64,000 nt of DNA, taken from the NCBI GenBank assembly GCA_027493955.1, contig JAOSJT010000001.1, forward strand, positions 821,131-885,130, in the 5' to 3' direction. Shown piece after piece: positions 45,644 to 54,136 of this stretch. Position 1 is the stretch's first letter, and the number at the start of each line of letters is the position of its first letter. The notes under the pieces are model-generated. The model did no database searches. It had not been told where the DNA came from and worked only from the letters and a program-made list of their open reading frames with translations. The translations under genes and the position numbers were made by a program. The DNA comes from Bacteroidia bacterium. Lineage in GTDB: Bacteria > Bacteroidota > Ignavibacteria > SZUA-365.

Positions 45644-46297
45644 ATGAGTGATACCGGACCGGAACGCTGGCAACGGAAGATGCTTCCCGTCATGAACGGG
45701 ATGCTCATCGGATTGACCGTCTTTTTTTTCGCCGCAAGTTTGTTCCAACTGTATCGTCTGCAGGATCGCATCGAGGCGGCTCCGACACTCGACCTTTCCG
45801 GAACCCTGGGCGAAGCTCCCGTCGAAACCGACGAGGAGATCACCATACAGACCTTGCGCTGGCGCACGCTTGCCATGCTCGAAAGCAACACACTCGCGCG
45901 TCGCTATCATCAGGCGAATGTATCGCTCATGTCACGGATATGGACGCGCTATCTCGGCTTTGTCACCGGAATGATCATGGTGCTTGTCGGTTGCGCCTTC
46001 GTACTCGGGAAACTTCAGGGTCCGGAAACAAATATTGCCGTCGAGGCAAAGGAGAGCGTGAAGTTGTCCGTGATTTCGGCCTCACCCGGCATGCTGCTGG
46101 CGGTTCTCGGCACGGTACTGATGATGATCACCATCATCGTGCACACGGAAATCAGCGTCAACGATGGCTCGGTGTATACGCCTGAATGGCACATGCTGCG
46201 GGACGCGGAGCTTGATCCTCCTCCCGGAGATGCAGCAGGAGAGGGCGGCGACACCATATCTCCCGAATTGTTACAACGGCTCAAGGAGCAGCAATGA
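45644..46297 (+). CDS. membrane protein of unknown function with three helices
   Basis: 217 residues. Three hydrophobic helices: MLIGLTVFFFAASLFQLY, YLGFVTGMIMVLVGCAFVL and MLLAVLGTVLMMITIIV. Between the first and second lies a soluble segment with QTLRWRTLAMLESNTLARRYHQANV; the C-terminus is acidic and Gly-rich. No family recognised. Its stop overlaps the start of the protease-like gene downstream (ATGA), so the two products probably act together at the membrane. Confidence 0.75.
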   Translation: MSDTGPERWQRKMLPVMNGMLIGLTVFFFAASLFQLYRLQDRIEAAPTLDLSGTLGEAPVETDEEITIQTLRWRTLAMLESNTLARRYHQANVSLMSRIWTRYLGFVTGMIMVLVGCAFVLGKLQGPETNIAVEAKESVKLSVISASPGMLLAVLGTVLMMITIIVHTEISVNDGSVYTPEWHMLRDAELDPPPGDAAGEGGDTISPELLQRLKEQQ

Positions 46298-47643
46298 AAA
46301 CGGTATACAGCATTCTGCTTTTGGCATTGGGAAAGCACCGGAACTATGCTCGTCTGGTGTGTATCTCGCTTATTCTTCTCGTCTGCGTTGTGCTGCCGTC
46401 GAGGGCGCAAAGTGACCTGAGCACCTTCATGAAACTGTATGATGAAAAACGCTATGCGGAACTCCTTGAGCGTCTGGTCGAGTATCGCGACCGGGTGCCG
46501 AACGCGAGAAATCCGAACACGGATCTTCTGCTGGCGGCGACGCTGTGCAACATGCCACAGCTGAGCGGGCAGGGGATCTATTGGTACAAGCGTGTGTTGT
46601 CACGCTACGATCTGGCGGCGGAAACGCGCAGCCTGATACGGGATGCGGAAAGGTCCTGTGGCAGTGGTACCACGGTCGCTCTCCGTACGAGTGTTGCCAT
46701 TCGATCGAGTGGCAGTGGTGTGGGGGTCCGATCGAAGGAGTTTTACTGGATGGACAGGGAGGACGCACCCTTACTGAGCGAGACGGCGAAGACCATCACG
46801 GTACTCGCAGAAGAGGAAATCGGTAGGCGGCTCTTCGAGCCCGAAGAGGGCGACAAGGGTGTCCGGTTTATAAAAGAACTTGTTGGATCCGGGTTTACCG
46901 TGCTGCAGCGGGGAAATTTCATTATCGCATCCCAACGGTCATTTACCACGCAACAGCTGCGTACCATTCAATCCGAACTTCAGACCGTGCTTTCCTTCTA
47001 CGTGCGGCACTATACCATGCCTGAGCCCCGGCATCTGATCTGCGTGTACATTGTTCCCTCCGTCGGAGACTTGCGGCGCTTGTCGGAACGGATTCACGGG
47101 TTGGATATCTCGGATAACTGCATCGGCTATACGTTTCACGATGACAACAGTATTGCGGCGACCATGTCGGGTCCGGGCACAGGCACCCTGCGCCACGAAT
47201 TGTTTCACTTGCTCGTGCGTCAGAACTTCGGTGACATACCCGTGTGGTTCGAGGAAGGAATCGCGGCGCTGTACGAGGTTTCGAACATTCAGGACAGCCT
47301 CGTGCAGGGACTGCCGAATTGGCGGGGAAAGGTACTGAAGCACACGGCGCGAAAGCGACCCACCGTGGAAAAACTGATCGCGATGGATCAACTGTCCTTC
47401 GACGAGGTTGAGTCCAGGAGTATCGAGAAACGGGCAGCCAATCATGCCATGGCGCGATACTTCGCTCTTTATCTTCAGGAGAAAGGAAAACTCGCCGCGC
47501 TGTATTCAGCGTTGCGGAATATTGATGTGTTGCAGATGCCTCAGGATGATGAAACGAAATCCATCGTCGAACGCGTGCTGGCTGCCGACGTCGGAGCCAT
47601 CGATGCGGATTTCCTGAACTGGTTCGGGACGCTTTCCCACTGA
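46294..47643 (+). CDS. exported gluzincin-like zinc metalloprotease (peptidase MA-like)
   Basis: 449 residues with a signal-anchor (LVCISLILLVCVVLPSRAQ). An N-terminal helical, TPR-like part is followed by a catalytic domain with HExxH as RHELFHLLV (His301, Glu302, His305) and a downstream WFEEGIAALYE (Glu320/Glu321) that supplies the third ligand, as in peptidase MA family proteins. Probably periplasmic or outer-face. Coupled with the membrane protein gene upstream. Confidence 0.85.
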   Translation: MKTVYSILLLALGKHRNYARLVCISLILLVCVVLPSRAQSDLSTFMKLYDEKRYAELLERLVEYRDRVPNARNPNTDLLLAATLCNMPQLSGQGIYWYKRVLSRYDLAAETRSLIRDAERSCGSGTTVALRTSVAIRSSGSGVGVRSKEFYWMDREDAPLLSETAKTITVLAEEEIGRRLFEPEEGDKGVRFIKELVGSGFTVLQRGNFIIASQRSFTTQQLRTIQSELQTVLSFYVRHYTMPEPRHLICVYIVPSVGDLRRLSERIHGLDISDNCIGYTFHDDNSIAATMSGPGTGTLRHELFHLLVRQNFGDIPVWFEEGIAALYEVSNIQDSLVQGLPNWRGKVLKHTARKRPTVEKLIAMDQLSFDEVESRSIEKRAANHAMARYFALYLQEKGKLAALYSALRNIDVLQMPQDDETKSIVERVLAADVGAIDADFLNWFGTLSH

Positions 47644-47773
47644 TTCCGGACCGACGTCGAAGTACGTCAGCGGTGATGAAAACCCCGGGAGGACCCAAAC
47701 TTCGGTAATGGAAATTTCTCCATGCTTTTTCTCCGCGAGCATGCGTAGCACTTCATGCGAAACCGCTCGCAAT

Positions 47774-47930
47774 GTCATCAACGGCTTCCATAATTCCCGA
47801 CATCCCTCTCAGGAAGGCGATGCGTCTTTGCGTCCCGTCTCTCCTCGTCAGAGGGGAATGGAACGCAAAGACGCCCCTTCGACTCCGCTCAGGAGGTGCA
47901 GAGACGCGGTGATGCTCCATAGTACAGGCG
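47774..47930. repeat. ~157-bp direct repeat, left copy
   Basis: About 85-90 percent identical by eye to 49240-49395, same orientation; the two copies frame the second DUF4143 ATPase gene. In this copy GCGTCTTTGCGT and ACGCAAAGACGC form a 12-bp inverted repeat around an inner CCTC/GAGG stem, so the unit could fold as a long hairpin. It includes a TTCGACTCCGCTCAGG dispersed repeat. Confidence 0.85.
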
Positions 47931-48008
47931 GTTGACGTCACCAGTTACGTGTTCGTTACCTTTCCTTGCATCGAATACAATCGAATATTCGTATGAACAT
48001 ACGAGTAG

Positions 48009-48050
48009 ATCCTTGCAAAACAGGAATACACTTCCTATATTTGCAAGGAT
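48009..48050 (+). promoter_or_regulatory. 42-bp palindrome, promoter and start site of the second DUF4143 ATPase
   Basis: Perfect outer arms ATCCTTGCAAA / TTTGCAAGGAT and inner arms AGGAA / TTCCT. TTGCAA (48013) and TATATT (48036) are 17 bases apart, and TATATTTG also fits the Bacteroidetes -7 element. The last two bases of the palindrome are the first two of ATG 48049, so transcripts would start at or next to the start codon (leaderless). Confidence 0.75.
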
Positions 48051-49215
48051 GATACAGCGATGTATGAAAGAAACGCTTATCCAGGCGCTTCAAGAGGTGC
48101 CTGCGGTCTGTTTGCTGGGACCACGGCAGGCAGGGAAGACCACTCTGGCTTTGACGGTGGCGGAGCACTTCGACGCGCTGTACATCGATCTCGAATCGGA
48201 AACGGATCGCGCGCGTCTCGCGGATGCGGAGAGCTATCTGTCCATGCATAGCGGGAGATTGGTAATTCTCGACGAGGTGCAGCGCTTGCCGGGATTGTTC
48301 CCTTCGCTCCGCGGATTGATTGACACATCCCGGCGCGCAGGAAAAAAGCACGGCAGCTATCTGCTGCTTGGGTCGGCCTCTCCTGATCTGCTCCGGCAAT
48401 CCGGCGAAACTCTCGCGGGACGCATACGCTATCTTGAGCTGTCGCCATTCACGATTTCTGAAGTTGTTGAGCTGCATACTGATCGGCTCTGGCTTCTGGG
48501 AGGCTTTCCTGACAGCCTTCTCGCGGATGACGAAAGTACGAGCATGCGCTGGCGTATGGATTTCATACGCAGCTATCTCGAGCGCGATATACCGCTGCTG
48601 GGACCCCGCATTCCGGCGGAAACCCTGCGACGCTTCTGGACCATGCTCGGGCACTTGCAGGGGGGAATGCTCAATACCGCCGGACTCGCGCGCGGATTGG
48701 GCGTTGACGCAAAAACCGCCGGACGCTATCTGGACCTACTCGTAGACCTGTTTCTCGTTCGCAGGTTGCCGCCCTGGTTCGCCAACGTCGGCAAGCGTCT
48801 CATGAAATCGCCGAAGGTGTACATACGCGATTCCGGTATTCTCCATGCGTTACTGTCCATTCGCAGCATGGATACGCTCCTGTCGCATCCCGTGATCGGC
48901 GGGAGCTGGGAGGGATTCGTCGTCGAGAACCTGCTGGTAAACGCACCGGAAAATGCAACCGGGTATTTTTATCGCAGCAGCGGCGGAGCGGAAATTGATT
49001 TGCTCATCGTTTTCGGGGACGGGGATCGCTGGGCGATAGAAATCAAGAGAAGCCACAAACCGAACGTGGATCGCGGCTTTCACGAAGCCTGCTCGGACAC
49101 GCACCCCTCACGACGCTTCCTCGTCTATCCCGGCCAACATCGCTATCCGCTCGGTTCCGGCATCGAAGCCGTACCCCTCGGCGACCTCGTCCATGAACTC
49201 CGCACACTTCAGTAA
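48049..49215 (+). CDS. AAA-type ATPase with DUF4143 domain (second)
   Basis: 388 residues. Walker A GPRQAGKTT (24-32), Walker B LVILDEVQR (Asp75/Glu76), sensor YLLLGSASPDLL, a central winged-helix-like part (LNTAGLARGLGVDAKTAGRYL), and DUF4143 with a PD-(D/E)xK-like core (GGAEIDLLIVF ... AIEIKRS). It is only distantly similar to the copy at 20239-21429. ATG 48049 is preferred because it is joined to the promoter palindrome; ATG 48064 is possible. Confidence 0.9.
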   Translation: MIQRCMKETLIQALQEVPAVCLLGPRQAGKTTLALTVAEHFDALYIDLESETDRARLADAESYLSMHSGRLVILDEVQRLPGLFPSLRGLIDTSRRAGKKHGSYLLLGSASPDLLRQSGETLAGRIRYLELSPFTISEVVELHTDRLWLLGGFPDSLLADDESTSMRWRMDFIRSYLERDIPLLGPRIPAETLRRFWTMLGHLQGGMLNTAGLARGLGVDAKTAGRYLDLLVDLFLVRRLPPWFANVGKRLMKSPKVYIRDSGILHALLSIRSMDTLLSHPVIGGSWEGFVVENLLVNAPENATGYFYRSSGGAEIDLLIVFGDGDRWAIEIKRSHKPNVDRGFHEACSDTHPSRRFLVYPGQHRYPLGSGIEAVPLGDLVHELRTLQ

Positions 49216-49239
49216 TCCGTGCAAATCCGCACGCTTTTT

Positions 49240-49395
49240 CGTCAACGGCTTCCATGATTCCCGACATCCTTCTCAGGAAGGCGTTCCGTCCATGCGTCCC
49301 GTTTTCTCCTCGCCAGAAGGGAATGGAACGCAAAGACGCCCCTTCGACTCCGCTCAGGAGGTGCAGAGACGCGGTGATGCTCCATAGCACAGGCG
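49240..49395. repeat. ~157-bp direct repeat, right copy
   Basis: Right partner of 47774-47930. The left arm of the internal inverted repeat is decayed here (GTCCATGCGTCCCG), so this copy folds less well. It starts ~25 bases after the ATPase stop. Confidence 0.85.
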
Positions 49396-49509
49396 ACGGA
49401 CATCATGCGATACGTCCCGCAAAACCGTTCTTCCGCGAGCATACGTCGCAATCCGTGTCATAAACGCAGCGGTTCGCGTCGCCAGCGTACCGCTTGGAGC
49501 ACGAATTCG

Positions 49510-50121
49510 TCACCACAGCACGCCAAGCAGAAATTCAACGGATTGTGCACGATGCGAGGATGAAACGCGGTGGCCATACGACAGTTCGACGCTGAGACGT
49601 GTACTCGGCCATACCGGGTAAGCATAGCCCAGGCCCAGCAGAATCCCGAAGCCGGAATTGTCGGCAATCTCGTAACGGACGCGCTCCTTGCCGTCGCTGA
49701 TATCCACCTGATTCCACTGCATCACCAGACCCGGATCCAGACGCACATAGACACCTTCGCCTGCAATGCCGGTAAAGGTGTACTGCATGCTCGGTCCGAA
49801 TTGCGCGAAATTCAGTGAGGCATTCCATCCCGGTCCCTCGTAGGTGTCGAAGAACCCCGTCACCGCCATGCCCAACAGGGCGCGATGATTCAGAATTGGC
49901 CAGTACAGTCCGATATCCATTGCCGCGAGCAGGCTGCGGTGACCACTCTCCGAGCGAAGAAACTCTGTGTACTCCCGCATACCATCGCTGTACCGGACAA
50001 ATGGATAGCCGACTCCCGCGCGGAAATAGTAGGTCTCCCGTTCGTGCTCCTGTGCCATGGTTACGACGGAAAGTAACTGCATAGCCACGGCGCATAGCGC
50101 CATTCCGATCAGGTGTTTCAT
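49510..50121 (-). CDS. predicted outer-membrane beta-barrel protein
   Basis: 203 residues, signal peptide ending near VVTMAQ, then alternating amphipathic strands rich in aromatic and Gly residues (YYFRAGVGYPF, FGPSMQYTFTGIAG, FGILLGLGYAYPV, LSVELSYGH) and a terminal strand ending in LLGVLW with a final aromatic residue, as barrel assembly signals require. Eight to ten strands are likely. No name can be given. Confidence 0.75.
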   Translation of the reverse strand: MKHLIGMALCAVAMQLLSVVTMAQEHERETYYFRAGVGYPFVRYSDGMREYTEFLRSESGHRSLLAAMDIGLYWPILNHRALLGMAVTGFFDTYEGPGWNASLNFAQFGPSMQYTFTGIAGEGVYVRLDPGLVMQWNQVDISDGKERVRYEIADNSGFGILLGLGYAYPVWPSTRLSVELSYGHRVSSSHRAQSVEFLLGVLW

Positions 50122-50370
50122 GCTGTACCCGCAAACACGTGAATGATTTGTGAAATGAATCTACGGAGCAAAGGACTAAGAGTAAAGTGTCCGATGATTA
50201 CAGTAAGCTCACCCAACATCCAAGTCACACAAAATGGTATATGCGAGGACTAGGCTCAAATGCGCTTCCATTCATCCTTGCACATCTGCTCTTGAATTTC
50301 GGAAACACAGCAACTTTCAGGCGTCGCGTCTTCTCCAACCACCTCAACCGGAAACACGGATCTTTGTGAC

Positions 50371-50530
50371 ACTGATTCTCGCGGATTAAGCGACGCGGAT
50401 TTCCGCGGATTATGGCGGATCAACGCGGATCTAAGATCTAATCCGTGTTAATCCGCCCTTATCAGCGCAGATCCGCGTCACGTGAATCCGCGTCCCCCAA
50501 TCAGCGTGAATCCGTGTCACGAAAATCTGC
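50371..50530. repeat. inverted array of GCGGATT / AATCCGC units
   Basis: The left half consists of GCGGAT(T) units and the right half of AATCCGCG/AATCCGTG units, meeting near CGGATCTAAGATCTAATCCG. More copies of the unit lie at 50690-50715 and 51848-51950, so the units surround the GxxExxY relic and the HTH/PIN pair. Confidence 0.75.
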
Positions 50531-50602
50531 CTTGTGCATAAAGCAGCGCAGTGCCAGATTACAGTTTACTTTTCCAGGTAACCAGCACGACAGGGAGTCA
50601 TC

Positions 50603-50690
50603 ATGCTGATCCATGAAAACATCACCGACAAGATCCTGAGAGCCTTCTGCGCCATGTACAACGGACTGGGCTCGAGCCATAAGGGTAGAT
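50603..50690 (+). pseudogene. relic of a GxxExxY family gene
   Basis: With its own GGGAG ribosome binding site, the frame reads MLIHENITDKILRAF then CAMYNGLGSSH, the typical N-terminus of GxxExxY proteins (LIHEDITxKIIxAFYxVYNxLG). It breaks off where the GxxExxY motif itself should come and runs into AATCCGCG units. Confidence 0.75.
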
Positions 50691-50718
50691 GTGACATAAA
50701 AATCCGCGTAAATCCGCA

Positions 50719-51300
50719 TCAGTACTTTTCGACAAGTCTGCGAAACGCATCAGCAGCTCGGATCAGGGACAGTGATCCGAAGCAATGCAGTAGCGCCTCG
50801 AAGGTCATAGGCGGATTTTTCAGTGCACCTAGCTGCATACCAAGTGCCTTATAGCATAGTAGCGGCTTGTCTGCAATGCATGCAACCAAAAAGGCATCAG
50901 GATGCATAGCCTCGATACCATATTTGCCAAGTTCTTCCTGAGGGAAATCCTGAAGATTGTATGTAACGATAATCTCCGCGTGGCAGTGTTGTGCCAATGC
51001 CACGACGTGGCGATCGTCGGGATCGGGGAGATGAATCGTCGGAATGAGATGCTCAAAACCTCCGACCATACCTTCCAGTACATGCGCATTCATCAGATCA
51101 CGCGTTCGTTCAATTCGTGCGCGTGTGAGGTCCGGACGCTTTTCCTGCAGACTCCGCATCCATTCTTCGTGAATCGTATTCGACCAGCGAGCCCGGAATA
51201 CGTCAAGCAAGGCCAAACGCATCAACAGATCGCGAAGCGGAGCCTGAAAGAGAACGCAGGAATCCAGGACGACACACGATTCTCGAATGTCAGTAGCCAA
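50719..51300 (-). CDS. PIN-domain toxin, VapC-like RNase
   Basis: 193 residues with PIN acidic residues: Asp13 in VVLDSCVLFQ, Glu44/45, Asp92-Asp95 in PDPDDRHVVALA, and Asp117 in TYNLQDFP. PIN toxins are Mg-dependent endoribonucleases acting on tRNA or rRNA. A TTG start at 51300 overlaps the end of the HTH gene (stop 51290) and has CAGGA upstream; the frame is open back to 51411 inside the partner gene. Operon order is HTH first, toxin second. Confidence 0.82.
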   Translation of the reverse strand: MATDIRESCVVLDSCVLFQAPLRDLLMRLALLDVFRARWSNTIHEEWMRSLQEKRPDLTRARIERTRDLMNAHVLEGMVGGFEHLIPTIHLPDPDDRHVVALAQHCHAEIIVTYNLQDFPQEELGKYGIEAMHPDAFLVACIADKPLLCYKALGMQLGALKNPPMTFEALLHCFGSLSLIRAADAFRRLVEKY

Positions 51301-51751
51301 GACCCATGTCCTGAGCTTCGCGCGTGAGTTCGTCGAGTATCCGTGATCGTTCTGTGTCGATCTGCCGCTTGTACTGCGCAACGTCTTCAAAGCGTATCCG
51401 TCTGTGTGCACCGACCTTGCGATATGGAATTTTTGCTTCCGTGAGAAGTTTCACAAGGAATGGCCGCGAAACATTGAGATAATCCGCTGCCTGCTGTGTT
51501 GTCAGTTCAGTCTTAAGCGGCATCAATGCAACATCTTTGCCCTGGGCCATGTGTTCAAGAATCTCAACAAGGAGAGCGTACGCAGCCGCAGGAATGCGAA
51601 TCGCTTCCTTCCCGCCAAGGCTCACCCGATACCCTTCGATCTGCGGTTCCGCAACTGCTTTGGATATTTTCTCGATCGCAGCTCTGGCCATTTCTACATC
51701 ACCCGACTCAGGCGACTGCCCACCGTTGTATGAAACTGTTTCGATACTCAT
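51290..51751 (-). CDS. HTH/excisionase-type antitoxin partner of the PIN protein
   Basis: 153 residues. The C-terminal half holds an excisionase-type (MerR-like) winged HTH: LTTQQAADYLNVSRPFLVKL, then IPYRKVGAHRRIRFEDVAQY. The N-terminal half has a beta-hairpin with EAIRIPAAAYALLVEIL, as in other HTH partners of PIN toxins. AAGGA lies six bases upstream of ATG 51751. A row of three ACGAAA units just upstream may be its operator. Confidence 0.85.
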   Translation of the reverse strand: MSIETVSYNGGQSPESGDVEMARAAIEKISKAVAEPQIEGYRVSLGGKEAIRIPAAAYALLVEILEHMAQGKDVALMPLKTELTTQQAADYLNVSRPFLVKLLTEAKIPYRKVGAHRRIRFEDVAQYKRQIDTERSRILDELTREAQDMGLGY

Positions 51752-51780
51752 TTCTGTCCTTTTATTCTAGTATTTAGTAA

Positions 51781-51807
51781 ACGAAACAAACGAAATATAC
51801 GAAATAA
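51781..51807. promoter_or_regulatory. three 9-bp iterons ACGAAA(Y/T)A(A/T)
   Basis: ACGAAACAA, ACGAAATAT, ACGAAATAA head to tail, 30 bases upstream of the HTH antitoxin start. Regular 9-bp spacing near a TA promoter suggests an operator. Confidence 0.5.
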
Positions 51808-51847
51808 TAGAAACAATCACAGATGTCCATCCCGATCCTCTCCCAAC

Positions 51848-51950
51848 TCCGCGAAAATCCGTGTCAGTGACACAGATCAACGCGAATCTTCGAGATGAGC
51901 GTTCTTATATCCGCGAAAATCCGTCTTAATCCGCGTCAATCCGTGTCACA
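51848..51950. repeat. AATCCGCG-type repeat cluster, right side
   Basis: Several AATCCGTGTCA, AATCCGTCTTAATCCGCG and TCAATCCGTGTCAC units. The rest of 51951-52293 shows no gene. Confidence 0.65.
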
Positions 51951-52293
51951 AAAAATATTTTCACGCAACCTTCATTTTTTTCACCACAGTCCCTCATTGG
52001 TCCTATATATACATAAGGAAACTTCCGCGTCACGCCGCGCCGCAGCTCCGGAAGTGAACGAGTGAAACGGTTGCACATATCCGGAAATGTGAGTAAGTTC
52101 CCGATGTTGAGTCTTTTCATCGCCTGCTCCCGATCCGTCACCACCCGTGGGTTCCGCATGCGTTTTGACCGCGTAAAAGTGCTTTTCTTCTCCGTCAACG
52201 CCGTAATTGCGGGGGATGGGCGTAGGGGCGAAACACACCCGGACACACGACTTCGGACCTTTCACAACAATCCAAAATCCTCATCATGACATT

Positions 52294-54099
52294 ATGACAG
52301 CCCAACGCTACACCGTCACGCAATACGGCATCAGCACACTTCTCACCTGGGTTCAGACCGGAGCGATTGCCATTCCCGAGATCCAGCGACCATTCGTGTG
52401 GAGTTCAACAAAGGTCAGGAATTTTCTGGATTCCCTCTATCAGGGCTTCCCGGTCGGCTATCTCATCGCCTGGAAGAATCACGATGTGAAGCTCAAAGAC
52501 GGTTCGTTTTCCGATGGAAAACGCATCCTTATCGACGGACAGCAACGAGTCACGGCTCTCATGGCCGCGTTGCTCGGCTGGGAAGTGATGACCAAGGATT
52601 ACGAACATGTACGCATCCGTATCGCCTTCCATCCGCAGCGTGAAGTGTTCGAGGTGCACAATCCCGCCATTGCCAAGGACGTCACCTGGATTCAGGATGT
52701 TTCCGTGCTGTTCGCCAACGGCGCAGATCTCTTCTCCGTGGTGATGGGCTATTGCGCACAAAATCCCGGGATGGAGCAGAAGGATGTCTTCCAGGTGTTG
52801 TCCCGCCTCGCAGGGATAGTGAACAATCAGGTCGGTGTCATAGATTTGGATGCGGCGCTTGACATCGAGACCGTCACGGAGATTTTTATCCGGGTCAACT
52901 CCGAGGGAGTACCGCTCAGCCAGGCGGATTTCGCCATGTCCAAAATCGCCAGCAACGAGGAGTATGGCGGCAGCGATCTTCGCAAGGCCATCGATTATTT
53001 CTGTCACCTGGCCGTAGCACCGGATTTTTACAAGAAAATCCAGGAAGGGGACAAAAAATTCGCCGACACCGACTACTTCGGGAAAATGTCCTGGCTGCAG
53101 AATGAAAACGACGATATTTACGATCCGTCATACACAGACATGCTGCGTGTGGCCTTCACTTCGGAATTCCGACGCGGCAAACTAGAGGATCTCGTCGCTT
53201 TGCTCTCCGGACGCAATTTCGAGACCAAGCAATACGAGGCGGATATCGCGGAAAAGAGCTTCGCGCTGCTTCGTAAAGGCGTGATGAATTTCATGAATGA
53301 AAACAAATTCAAGCAATTCGTCATGATCGTCACCTCCGCGGGCTTTGTGGACAGCGCGCTGCTCGGTTCGCAGAACGTGCTTAACTTCGGCTATATACTC
53401 TATCTCTCGTTGCGCGATAGTGGGGCAGAGCAAAACCAGATACAGAAATTCGTGCGGCGCTGGTTGGTCATGTCCATGCTCACGGGCAGATACTCGGGTT
53501 CTGCGGAAACGCGCATCGACAACGACATCAAGCAGATTCAGGAACTCGGTTTCGAGCGCTATGCGCAACTCACCTACGACGGTGAGCTCTCCGACGCATA
53601 TTGGGATACAATGCTGCCACAGCAGTTGGTCACCATCTCTACAGCCAGTCCAGCCTTCAACGTGTTTCGCGCTGCACAGGTGTACATGCTCGACAAGGGC
53701 TTTCTCTCGGATGCCGTCACCGTACACAGTCTGCTCACGGTGAAATCCGATCTCCACCATTTCTTCCCGAAGGATTTCCTGAAAAAGAACGGCGCAACGA
53801 AAGGCCGTTACAACCAGGTCGCAAATCTCGTGGTGACGGACACTCCGATCAATCTCTGCATCGGCAGCACGCCGCCAGAGGTGTATATGGCTGCGGAATG
53901 GGAGGCGTGTCTGCAACCCGATGCGAAGAAAAAGCGCTGCGGCCATATCGAGCTTCCCGAGCAACTCATGCAAAATCTCAATTCCCATTGCATCCCGCTG
54001 GACAGCGAACTGTACAGCTACGAGCGCTACGACGACTTCCTAGAAGAGCGTCGAAAGCTCATGGCGGGGAAGATGCGGGAGTACTTCAAAGCACTGTAA
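52294..54099 (+). CDS. DUF262/GmrSD-type nuclease
   Basis: 601 residues. The N-terminal DUF262 domain has [10 protein letters not shown] (28-36) and the ParB/sulfiredoxin-like [11 protein letters not shown] (79-89), which in GmrS/GmrD relatives binds and hydrolyses nucleotide. The C-terminus has an HNH-like core: [11 protein letters not shown] (from 486) and [14 protein letters not shown] (from 507), the nuclease half as in the fused GmrSD enzymes that cut DNA carrying glucosylated hydroxymethylcytosine. Upstream frame extension to 52207 is not coding-like. The downstream UDG-fold gene starts 38 bases later, so an operon is likely. Confidence 0.88.
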   Translation: MTAQRYTVTQYGISTLLTWVQTGAIAIPEIQRPFVWSSTKVRNFLDSLYQGFPVGYLIAWKNHDVKLKDGSFSDGKRILIDGQQRVTALMAALLGWEVMTKDYEHVRIRIAFHPQREVFEVHNPAIAKDVTWIQDVSVLFANGADLFSVVMGYCAQNPGMEQKDVFQVLSRLAGIVNNQVGVIDLDAALDIETVTEIFIRVNSEGVPLSQADFAMSKIASNEEYGGSDLRKAIDYFCHLAVAPDFYKKIQEGDKKFADTDYFGKMSWLQNENDDIYDPSYTDMLRVAFTSEFRRGKLEDLVALLSGRNFETKQYEADIAEKSFALLRKGVMNFMNENKFKQFVMIVTSAGFVDSALLGSQNVLNFGYILYLSLRDSGAEQNQIQKFVRRWLVMSMLTGRYSGSAETRIDNDIKQIQELGFERYAQLTYDGELSDAYWDTMLPQQLVTISTASPAFNVFRAAQVYMLDKGFLSDAVTVHSLLTVKSDLHHFFPKDFLKKNGATKGRYNQVANLVVTDTPINLCIGSTPPEVYMAAEWEACLQPDAKKKRCGHIELPEQLMQNLNSHCIPLDSELYSYERYDDFLEERRKLMAGKMREYFKAL

Positions 54100-54136
54100 T
54101 CAACGCTCATAAAAACTCATCCACGTGGAGAAACAC

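Noticed and set aside
47932-48048. Upstream extension of the second DUF4143 ATPase
   Set aside because: It would place the promoter palindrome inside the coding region, and the added residues have no similarity to the family.
50371-50530. AATCCGCG array as a CRISPR
   Set aside because: Units are short, degenerate and in both orientations; spacers of constant length are missing and no cas gene is near.
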